Source: Cyclobacteriaceae bacterium (lineage in GTDB: Bacteria > Bacteroidota > Bacteroidia > Cytophagales > Cyclobacteriaceae). From it: a stretch of 5,411 nt of DNA. Position 1 is the first letter of the stretch, and every line of letters begins with the position of its first letter. This document shows, one piece after another, positions 1 through 5,411 of the stretch. Below the pieces are notes generated by a model. The model was given only the letters and a program-made list of their open reading frames with translations. It searched no databases and had not been told where the DNA came from. The stretch covers positions 1 to 5,411 of the forward strand of contig JALWRJ010000281.1 in assembly GCA_026994125.1 (NCBI GenBank). The letters run 5' to 3'. Made by a program: the position numbers and the translations under genes.

Positions 1-617
1 TAAAGGAGTTTCGTAACCAAAAAATTGGATTGCTAGATTACTCAGCCGTTATTTTTACCAGTCGTAATGCAGTAGATCATTACTTTACTATGTGCCAACA
101 GGTAAAAGCCGATGTGCCTGCCGATATGAAATATTATTGCATCTCCGATCAAACGGCACATTACCTCCAAAAATATATTACCATACGTAAGCGTAAAATA
201 TTTACCGGTACACGTACCGCAGCCGATTTAATTGAGGTGCTTAAAAAACATCCCGATGAAAAATACCTGTTCCCATGTTCGAATATTCGCAAAGACGATA
301 TTCCTAATTTTTTGAAGGAGAACAACTATCAGTTTGATGAAGTAGTGCTTTATAAAACTGTGGCCAGCGACTTATCCGACCTGGCCGAAATTAAATACGA
401 TATCATTGCTTTCTTTAGCCCATCGGGTATTAACTCGCTATTTGTTAATTTTCCTGACTTTAAACAGGAAAACACCCGGCTGGCCGCCTTTGGCCCCACT
501 ACCGCTAAAGCAGTTAAAGAAAGAGGCTTGATTTTAGACATTGAAGCTCCGCTACCCAATGCCCCTTCTATGACAGGCGCCCTGGAACTTTATATTAAGA
601 AAGCTAATAATATATAA
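1..617 (+). CDS. hemD: Uroporphyrinogen-III synthase, 5'-truncated by the window edge
   Basis: HemD closes and rearranges hydroxymethylbilane into uroporphyrinogen III in the cytoplasm, the branch point to haem, sirohaem and cobalamin. The reading frame is open to the left edge (first full codon at position 3, reading KEFRNQKIG before the TTG at 30), so the TTG is an internal leucine codon and the true start is upstream. About 204 residues are visible against roughly 250 for the family. The left part carries the IFTSRNAVDHYF stretch of the first alpha/beta lobe. The second lobe follows, with FPCSNIRKDDIP, a VVLYKT strand, FFSPSGINSLF and the AAFGPTTAKAVKERGL segment, which resemble the conserved HemD_4 motifs. 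The stop is at 615-617. It lies 100 nt upstream of porP on the same strand. Recognition is by family motifs; the product call is firm, while the missing N-terminus cannot be assessed. Confidence 0.9.
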   Translation, partial: KEFRNQKIGLLDYSAVIFTSRNAVDHYFTMCQQVKADVPADMKYYCISDQTAHYLQKYITIRKRKIFTGTRTAADLIEVLKKHPDEKYLFPCSNIRKDDIPNFLKENNYQFDEVVLYKTVASDLSDLAEIKYDIIAFFSPSGINSLFVNFPDFKQENTRLAAFGPTTAKAVKERGLILDIEAPLPNAPSMTGALELYIKKANNI

Positions 618-654
618 AACCCACAAGCATTCTTTTCCGTTTTTTAACGTAGAT

Positions 655-686
655 TTTGCATAAGGTGGTGCAGATTTAGTTTTTTG
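655..686 (+). promoter_or_regulatory. Candidate Bacteroidota-type promoter for porP
   Basis: A TTTG at 655-658 is followed, after 18 nt, by TAGTTTTTTG at 677-686. This resembles the sigma-ABfr consensus (TTTG near -33, TAnnTTTG near -7), but the -7 box is inexact because the T run is too long. A second possible -7 box, TATATTTA at 691-698, has no TTTG at the right distance. The resulting leader to the porP ATG would be about 25 nt. The gap contains no GC-rich hairpin, so read-through from hemD is also possible. Confidence 0.3.
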
Positions 687-717
687 CTATTATATTTATG
701 CCTCAATAAAATAATCT

Positions 718-1671
718 ATGAGAAATAAATCTATACTTCTTTTATTTCTAGGCCTGTTTATATACGTAGGGGTACGTGCTCAGCAAGACCCTGAGTTTAC
801 CCAGTTTATGAACAACAAAATGTACTATAACCCTGCGTATGCCGGAGTAGAAGGAATAACCCGACTATCCTTAGTAGTACGCTCCAAATGGACAGGCTAT
901 ACAGGTACCTTCAATGATGGCGGAGCTCCTACAACTGAAGTACTTACCATGAGTGCCCCCATTTATAAATTAAATAGTGGCTTTGGTGCTTATTTAATTA
1001 ACGATAACCTGGGTTCGTTAAACAATTTGGCCTTGCAAGGTTCGTACGCCTACCATGTGGCAGTTAAAGATGCCAAACTAAGCTTTGGTATTAATGCCGG
1101 CTTTTATTCGCAGTCCATAGATTTTGATAACTACCGACCTAACGATATTAACGACCCGGTAATACAAACCGGAAAACAAACCCAGTTTAGGCCCGATATG
1201 GGTGCCGGAGTTTTTTACCAGGCAAAAAAACTGTATGGTTCTATTAGTGTTTCGCATTTGTTAAACCCTAGTTTTAACTTTGGTTCCGATGCCCTGCGAA
1301 ACTCCTTAGAGCCCACTTTATATGTAATGGGTGGATATCATTATGATATTACATACAATTTAGAGCTTACTCCATCGTTACTAGTTCAATCAGATTTTAA
1401 TAAATACCTGATAAACTTAGGAGCGATGTTAACTTATAACGAAAAATTTTGGGGTGGTATTACCTATAAATATTTGGAGTCGGCCTCCCTTATTGTAGGT
1501 ATGAGCTTACTTAAATCGAATGCATTGCAAATTGGATATGGCTTTGATTACATTGTACATGACCAACAAGCAAAGCAGGCAACCTCTAACGAGATTCGAT
1601 TGAGTTATGCCTTGCCAATTAACCCGTTTGGGTCGCGAAAGGTGGTTCGAACCCCCCGTTTCAGGCATTAA
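718..1671 (+). CDS. porP: PorP/SprF family type IX secretion outer-membrane protein
   Basis: PorP is an outer-membrane beta-barrel-type protein of the T9SS, associated with the GldK/GldN ring. The 317-residue product is a normal length for the family. Residues 1-21 form a signal peptide: charged RNK, a hydrophobic stretch at 6-19, and a likely cleavage after VRA, leaving QQDPEF. The mature N-terminus has the family signature QDPEFTQFM...YYNPAYAG (23-43), followed by the RSKW element (55-58). PDMGAGVFY (159-167) and the end NEIRLSYALP (291-300) plus a TPRF tail are also typical of the PorP/SprF family. The rest alternates polar and aromatic beta-strand patterns. The ATG at 718 is chosen because it gives the signal peptide directly. 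There is no Shine-Dalgarno sequence, which is normal for the phylum. Bacteroidota carry many PorP/SprF paralogues, and adjacency to gldKLM argues that this is the core PorP, not one of the extras. The symbol follows the Porphyromonas name. Confidence 0.9.
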   Translation: MRNKSILLLFLGLFIYVGVRAQQDPEFTQFMNNKMYYNPAYAGVEGITRLSLVVRSKWTGYTGTFNDGGAPTTEVLTMSAPIYKLNSGFGAYLINDNLGSLNNLALQGSYAYHVAVKDAKLSFGINAGFYSQSIDFDNYRPNDINDPVIQTGKQTQFRPDMGAGVFYQAKKLYGSISVSHLLNPSFNFGSDALRNSLEPTLYVMGGYHYDITYNLELTPSLLVQSDFNKYLINLGAMLTYNEKFWGGITYKYLESASLIVGMSLLKSNALQIGYGFDYIVHDQQAKQATSNEIRLSYALPINPFGSRKVVRTPRFRH

Positions 1672-1683
1672 TTCTGATTTTAT

Positions 1684-1713
1684 TTTGGATTTTCGCAAAT
1701 TATCTACAATTTG
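1684..1713 (+). promoter_or_regulatory. Candidate Bacteroidota-type promoter for the gldKLM operon
   Basis: TTTG at 1684-1687 is followed after 17 nt by TACAATTTG at 1705-1713, close to the TAnnTTTG -7 box but with a three-base spacer between TA and TTTG. Transcription would begin near 1720, leaving a leader of roughly 110 nt before the gldK ATG. The 157-nt gap from porP to gldK (1672-1828) has no convincing terminator, so transcription from porP into gldK may also occur. The wide gap here, compared with 88 and 64 nt further down, is what makes a separate gldK promoter plausible. Confidence 0.35.
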
Positions 1714-1828
1714 TGGTGCGAATTTCAATTTTAATTGTTTTTTTAGTAGGATGGATTGAATTCATTTTAAAATACATCGTAGTTTAGCAGCTGCAATTGT
1801 TAGTTTAAATGTGGATTAAACTTAGAAC

Positions 1829-2872
1829 ATGATAATACATAGGATAAAACAAGCAAGACTATCAAGTCTATTATTAGTTAGCTTATTGGCATTTACCGGA
1901 TGCGGCCTTTTTGGAGGTGGAGGTAAAGGTGGTGACATGGGTGAACTTGTGGGTGTGCCCGACCGGGAAGGTTGGGTAATGATGACCCCTTTTGGAATGC
2001 GACCTATTCCGGCTGGTACCTTTCATATGGGGCAAGCCGATGAAGACGTAGGAGCCACGCAAATTAACCACAACAAGCAGGTAACCATCGGTTCGTTTTT
2101 TATGGACGAAACCGAAATTACCAATAACGAGTTTAGGCAATTTATTTTTGCCGTACTCGAAGACTCGGCCAGCACCCTGGGAGAGCAGTTTATTCGCGAT
2201 AACTATTATCCGGATACTACCGTGTTTACCAAAGATTTTACACACCACATGGGCGACCCCTTGCAAGAATACTACTTTTGGCATCCGGCTTACGATTACT
2301 ACCCGGTAGTAGGTGTTAGCTGGGAAGCAGCCAAGGTATTTTGCCAGTGGCGCACCGAGTACCTAAACGATTACCGCAGCTCGGTAGGCGAGTGGCCTAT
2401 GCCTAACTTTAGGCTGCCTTCCGAAGCCGAATGGGAATATGCTGCCCGGGGTGGGCGCGATATGGCCAAATACCCTTGGGGTAACCCATATTTGCGTAAC
2501 TCCAAAGGTTGTATGCTTGCCAACTTTAAACCTGGCCGTGGTAACTACTACGATGATGGCTATGCCTATACTTCTCCCGTAGGTTCGTATTTCGAAAACG
2601 ATTATGGCTTGGTAGATATGGCAGGTAATGTATCAGAATGGACGCAAGATGCCTTTAACCCGGCTTCGGTTCCGTTGGTTTGGGATTTGAACCCCGAATA
2701 CAAAGATGCGAACGAACCTCGCAAAGTAATTAGAGGCGGTTCATGGAAAGACGTAGCGTTTTTCCTCGAAACCGGTACCAGAGCTTTCGAGTATAAAGAC
2801 TCTACCCGTGCCTACATTGGCTTTAGATGTGCCATGACACATTTGGGTCGATCAAGTGGATCAGAATTTTAA
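1829..2872 (+). CDS. gldK: T9SS outer-membrane ring lipoprotein GldK/PorK (FGE-sulfatase fold)
   Basis: GldK (PorK) is an outer-membrane lipoprotein that, with GldN, forms the large periplasmic ring of the T9SS. The start at 1829 gives a lipoprotein signal: basic HRIKQAR, a hydrophobic core (11-22) and an FTGC lipobox, with Cys25 as the lipidated residue. A glycine-rich tether (26-35) follows. There is no acidic surface-export signal after the cysteine, consistent with a periplasm-facing anchor. The rest is a formylglycine-generating-enzyme (SUMF1/EgtB-type) domain: PAGTFHMG (61-68), DETEITNNEF (93-102), PVVGVSW (159-165), RLPSEAEWEYAARGG (195-209), DMAGNVSEWT (263-272), RGGSWKD (302-308) and GFRCA (331-335). 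The copper-binding cysteines of true FGE appear replaced, so a structural role is inferred. At 347 residues it is shorter than the roughly 450-490 residues I recall for the Flavobacterium and Porphyromonas proteins. GldJ, a related lipoprotein, is the alternative name, but placement directly before gldL favours GldK. Confidence 0.92.
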   Translation: MIIHRIKQARLSSLLLVSLLAFTGCGLFGGGGKGGDMGELVGVPDREGWVMMTPFGMRPIPAGTFHMGQADEDVGATQINHNKQVTIGSFFMDETEITNNEFRQFIFAVLEDSASTLGEQFIRDNYYPDTTVFTKDFTHHMGDPLQEYYFWHPAYDYYPVVGVSWEAAKVFCQWRTEYLNDYRSSVGEWPMPNFRLPSEAEWEYAARGGRDMAKYPWGNPYLRNSKGCMLANFKPGRGNYYDDGYAYTSPVGSYFENDYGLVDMAGNVSEWTQDAFNPASVPLVWDLNPEYKDANEPRKVIRGGSWKDVAFFLETGTRAFEYKDSTRAYIGFRCAMTHLGRSSGSEF

Positions 2873-2942
2873 TTTTAAAAAATATTTTTTTACCTTGTAA
2901 AAACTTAGTAATATTAACAACCAATTTAATCATCAATAGAAG

Positions 2943-2954
2943 AACTTAAACAAC
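2943..2954 (+). promoter_or_regulatory. A-rich translation leader of gldL, repeated before gldM
   Basis: The 12-mer AACTTAAACAAC ends 6 nt before the gldL ATG. The identical 12-mer occurs 7 nt before the gldM ATG. No purine-rich Shine-Dalgarno sequence is present in the gap (2873-2960). Bacteroidota commonly initiate without one, relying on unstructured A-rich leaders, so a role in ribosome access is a reasonable inference but is not shown. Confidence 0.4.
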
Positions 2955-2960
2955 AAAACA

Positions 2961-3788
2961 ATGAGTAAACAAAAAAAAGGTGGATTTTCAGAACTGCTCT
3001 TTAAAACTATAATGCCTAAGGTGTATGGTATTGGAGCATCTGTTGTAATTATTGGAGCGTTATTTAAAATTCAACACTTACCAGGTGCCGGAGCTATGCT
3101 TGGCATTGGGCTTAGTGTTGAGGCCGTAATTTTCTTTTTAAGTGCGTTTGAACCACCTCATAAAGATCCGGACTGGTCTAAGGTATATCCTGAACTAGCA
3201 GACGATTATTCAGGCCCTGCTAATGCCCCTCGAATTGCTAATGCTGGTAAGGGCGACAATGTAGCTCAAAAGCTTGACCACATGTTAGAAAGTGCCAAAA
3301 TTGGCCCCGAACTTATAGAGAGTTTAGGCAAAGGCATGCAAAACCTGGCCAACAATACCAAACAATTAGCAACAGCCAGCGATGCAGTAGTAAAAACACA
3401 GGAATACACTAAAAATGTAGAAGTGGCTACTAAAAACTTATCGAGTATGTCAAATGCTTATAGCTCAGCTACTTCGGCTATTCAAAAAATGTCGGAGGCT
3501 ACCGGAAATGCAAAAGAATACAACGAAGAATTAGGCAAAGTAACCACACAGCTTAAAGGCTTAAATGCCATGTACGATACCGAGCTTAAAAACTCTGATA
3601 GCCACCTGAAAGCCATGAACAAATTTTATGGAAATATGGCTTCGGTTATGGAGAATATGGAAAAAGCCGGTAAAGGCACCGAGAAGTTCTCTCAAGAAAT
3701 GCAAAAACTTACGGGTAATCTTACCTCTTTAAACAGTATTTATGGAAGCATGCTAACCGCAATGAAAGGTGGAGGCCCTGCTGCGTAA
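2961..3788 (+). CDS. gldL: T9SS/gliding inner-membrane proton-channel motor protein GldL/PorL
   Basis: GldL forms, with the membrane helix of GldM, the inner-membrane motor that uses the proton gradient to energise type IX secretion and, in gliders, motility. The 275-residue product has two membrane helices: about 21-36 (VYGIGASVVIIGALFK) and 42-62 (through VEAVIFFLSAF). They carry the residues known to matter in the family: Tyr22, Lys36 and His39 around helix 1, and Glu54 in helix 2. By my by-eye alignment these match Tyr13, Lys27, His30 and Glu49 of Flavobacterium johnsoniae GldL. The conserved EPP...DPDWSKVYPEL segment (64-79) follows. The remainder, from about 100 on, is a cytoplasmic, largely helical, Ala/Ser/Met/Lys-rich region likely to form coiled coils. 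It contains a 56-residue tandem duplication (160-215 and 216-271). The start gives the usual short basic N-terminus (MSKQKKGG). The gene lies 88 nt after gldK and 64 nt before gldM, so one operon is likely. Confidence 0.94.
   Translation: MSKQKKGGFSELLFKTIMPKVYGIGASVVIIGALFKIQHLPGAGAMLGIGLSVEAVIFFLSAFEPPHKDPDWSKVYPELADDYSGPANAPRIANAGKGDNVAQKLDHMLESAKIGPELIESLGKGMQNLANNTKQLATASDAVVKTQEYTKNVEVATKNLSSMSNAYSSATSAIQKMSEATGNAKEYNEELGKVTTQLKGLNAMYDTELKNSDSHLKAMNKFYGNMASVMENMEKAGKGTEKFSQEMQKLTGNLTSLNSIYGSMLTAMKGGGPAA
3438..3773 (+). repeat. Tandem 56-residue repeat coded within gldL
   Basis: Residues 160-215 (3438-3605) align without gaps to residues 216-271 (3606-3773) of GldL. Counted over the first 46 columns there are 13 identities, among them L1, M4, Y8, M18, A21, E31, K34, T36, L39, L42, N43 and Y46. 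Each half also holds two copies of an Lxx[LM]xxxY element, starting at residues 160 and 198, and at 216 and 254. The DNA copies are clearly diverged, so this is an old protein-level duplication. Confidence 0.6.
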
Positions 3789-3833
3789 TCAGAATTAATG
3801 ATTAACATAAACTGTATAGTGAAACAACATATT

Positions 3834-3845
3834 AACTTAAACAAC
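3834..3845 (+). promoter_or_regulatory. A-rich translation leader of gldM, repeat of the gldL leader
   Basis: AACTTAAACAAC, identical to the 12-mer before gldL, ends 7 nt before the gldM ATG. The short gap from gldL (3789-3852) has no terminator-like hairpin and no clear promoter, which supports cotranscription of gldL and gldM. Its nearly constant distance to both start codons is the reason to treat it as a functional leader candidate. Confidence 0.4.
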
Positions 3846-3852
3846 GAATAAT

Positions 3853-5411
3853 ATGGCTGGAGGCAAAGAAACCCCAAGGCAGAAAATGATTGGGATGATG
3901 TACCTGGTACTTACTGCGCTGCTTGCATTGCAGGTAAGTAATGCCGTACTTGAAAAGTTTATTTTTATCGATAAGGCCTTAACGCGTATGGCGAAGGATT
4001 ATGGACAAAAAAATACTCAAACCATTTCAAGCATTGAAGCACAAGTTGCTAAACGAAATAACAAAGAAAATGAAGTTGCCTTGCTAAATGTTGCAAAAGA
4101 GGTGCGCGCTAAAACTTCTGAAGTTATCAAAAAAATGGATGACTTAAAGGAAGAAATGGTAAAAATTACCGGTGGTCGCGACCCGGAAACCGGTGCTTTA
4201 GTAGGTGCTAAGGACTACGACAAAGTAGGAACCATGATGGTGGGGCCACAAGCAAAAGGTAAGGAGCTTAAACTAATGCTTAATAACTACTCTAAGTATT
4301 TGATGGAGAAAACAGGTGAGGGAAAAGAGCGGTTTCCGTTGCTAGGCCGTGATGCAAAAGATTTTAAAGAGTTTGCTAACGACCCTAACCAAAAAGATAA
4401 GAACTTTGCTCAACTGTTTTTTGAAAACACCCCTACCGCAGCCGGTATGGCTACGATGAGTTATTTGGAAACAGAAATATTAAACTACGAACGAATTGCT
4501 TTGTCTATTTTAGCCGATAGCGTTGGAGCAGGCGAAGTATCGTTCGATAAAATTTTCCCTTTAATTAGGGCAGAATCAAATGTGGTTGCAGCCGGTGCTA
4601 AGTACCGTGCTCAAATGTTTATTGCAGCTTCTTCATCCGCACTTAATCCGGTAATGTATAAAGATGGCAAAGAGTTGCCTCTTTCAGAATTAGATATTGC
4701 CGGTAACCAAATTAAGTATGGCCAAATTGAGTTTTCGGCTTCTGGTGCCGGTGAAAAATCCTATAAAGCCAAAATTGAATTGGATGGCAAAGTGTACGAG
4801 GATGTTATCCCCTACACCGTTATTAAGCCAAGTATCCTTATATCATCAAGTGCACTGTCGGCCTTATGGAAAAATTGTGGTAATGCTTTAAATGTACAGG
4901 TACCTTTACTGGGTACCAGCTATAACCCAAGTATTACAGCAACTAATGCTACGGTTGTTAAAGGTGCCGGTAAAGGAGAAGTAACCATTATACCTAAAGC
5001 TCGGGGTAAAGTAGTAATGACTGTTAAGAGTAATGGCTCTTTGGTTGGTACTAAAACTTTTACCGTTAAAAATATTCCTTTACCCAAGTACGAACTTAAA
5101 ATACCCAGCTCGGCTGGCAATATGAACGATGGTGTTAAAGGCCGTGCCTTTAGGCAGGTTACCATTAACGCAGTTCCCGAACCCAGTTTTGCAAGCGATG
5201 TACCTAAAGATGCTCGTTACCGGGTACGCGAAGTAGAAGTTAAGCTGGTTCGAAATGGTGATCCAGTAAAAGTTCAGAAATTTAAAAAGAATAAAATTAC
5301 CTTAACTTCGTTTGCCCAGCAGGCACGTAAAGGTGATATTTATATTTTTACCATTAAACCAGTGGTTAGAACTACCTTTCAAACTAAATCCGACAGTGTA
5401 CCTGCACGTAA
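3853..5411 (+). CDS. gldM: T9SS/gliding motor shaft protein GldM/PorM, 3'-truncated by the window edge
   Basis: GldM couples the inner-membrane GldL motor to the GldK/GldN ring across the periplasm. The frame runs from the ATG at 3853 without a stop to the right edge: 519 complete codons, with two bases (AA) of the next. The N-terminus MAGGKETPRQKMIGMMYLV is the family signature: a short cytoplasmic tail, then one membrane helix at about 12-33. A helical periplasmic domain follows to about residue 225, including NTPTAAGMATMSYLETEI (192-209). Beta-rich domains are inferred at about 240-323 (beginning AESNVVAAGAKYRAQMF), about 326-405 (IKPSILISSSALSALWKNCGN, the family's typical IxPxxxxSS pattern) and from about 410 on (beginning LPKYEL). 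Boundaries are estimates from the known PorM/GldM domain plan. Known family members are about 513-520 residues, so only a short C-terminal piece should be missing. gldN/porN is expected next. It lies 64 nt after gldL. Confidence 0.94.
   Translation, partial: MAGGKETPRQKMIGMMYLVLTALLALQVSNAVLEKFIFIDKALTRMAKDYGQKNTQTISSIEAQVAKRNNKENEVALLNVAKEVRAKTSEVIKKMDDLKEEMVKITGGRDPETGALVGAKDYDKVGTMMVGPQAKGKELKLMLNNYSKYLMEKTGEGKERFPLLGRDAKDFKEFANDPNQKDKNFAQLFFENTPTAAGMATMSYLETEILNYERIALSILADSVGAGEVSFDKIFPLIRAESNVVAAGAKYRAQMFIAASSSALNPVMYKDGKELPLSELDIAGNQIKYGQIEFSASGAGEKSYKAKIELDGKVYEDVIPYTVIKPSILISSSALSALWKNCGNALNVQVPLLGTSYNPSITATNATVVKGAGKGEVTIIPKARGKVVMTVKSNGSLVGTKTFTVKNIPLPKYELKIPSSAGNMNDGVKGRAFRQVTINAVPEPSFASDVPKDARYRVREVEVKLVRNGDPVKVQKFKKNKITLTSFAQQARKGDIYIFTIKPVVRTTFQTKSDSVPAR

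Noticed and set aside
30..32. TTG as the start codon of the first gene
   Set aside because: The frame is open to the window edge and the upstream residues KEFRNQKIG fit HemD, so the start is outside the window.
350..559. Minus-strand open frame inside hemD
   Set aside because: It is a shadow of a well-supported + strand gene, with no recognisable product.
638..649. CGTT-TTTT-AACG hairpin after hemD as a terminator
   Set aside because: The stem is only 4 bp and is not followed by a U tract; it is too weak to call.
1507..1728. Minus-strand open frame over the porP 3' end and the following gap
   Set aside because: It mostly mirrors the porP coding sequence; there is no family motif or promoter.
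1787..1794. GCAGCTGC palindrome before gldK as an operator
   Set aside because: An isolated 8-nt palindrome, without a second copy in the window, is readily explained by chance.
1883..2284. Minus-strand open frame of 133 codons inside gldK
   Set aside because: It is opposite to clear FGE-fold coding sequence, and its translation has no known motifs.
2891..2898. TACCTTGT as a -7 promoter box for gldL
   Set aside because: It matches TAnnTTTG poorly and has no TTTG at the right distance upstream; cotranscription with gldK is simpler.
4697..4891. + strand open frame of 64 codons inside gldM
   Set aside because: It is an out-of-frame overlap with gldM, whose frame is continuous and carries conserved domains.
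4920..5165. Minus-strand open frame inside gldM
   Set aside because: It is the antisense shadow of the gldM beta-rich domains.

Overview
The window looks like a piece of a Bacteroidota chromosome. The evidence is a run of type IX secretion system (T9SS) core genes, which are confined to that phylum, AT-rich gaps without Shine-Dalgarno sequences, and promoter-like TTTG...TAnnTTTG signals. Order-level placement is not safe from this sequence; a compact GldK and a hemD neighbour would fit Marinilabiliales-, Cytophagales- or Sphingobacteriales-like lineages, but that is a guess.

Layout, all on the + strand: the 3' part of hemD (uroporphyrinogen-III synthase, 1-617, start lies left of the window); a 100-nt gap with a weak promoter candidate; porP/sprF (718-1671); a 157-nt AT-rich gap with a second promoter candidate; gldK/porK (1829-2872); an 88-nt gap; gldL/porL (2961-3788); a 64-nt gap; and gldM/porM (3853 to the right edge, 3' end missing). 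gldN/porN is expected just beyond the right edge. No RNA gene, mobile element, CRISPR array or long gene-free stretch was seen.

The four T9SS genes describe one machine. GldL and GldM form the inner-membrane, proton-driven motor: GldL supplies the membrane helices with the charged residues, and GldM has one membrane helix and a long periplasmic shaft. GldK is an outer-membrane lipoprotein that, with GldN, forms the periplasmic ring contacted by the tip of GldM. PorP is an outer-membrane beta-barrel associated with that ring. In motile relatives the same motor drives gliding; whether this organism glides cannot be read from the window. HemD belongs to tetrapyrrole synthesis and is a syntenic neighbour, not a secretion component.

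I found no undescribed system. The points worth a second look are small: an identical 12-nt leader placed just before both gldL and gldM, a shared motif in the gaps before porP and gldK, a 56-residue tandem duplication in the GldL cytoplasmic tail, and a GldK that appears to lack a central insertion I remember in flavobacterial homologues.
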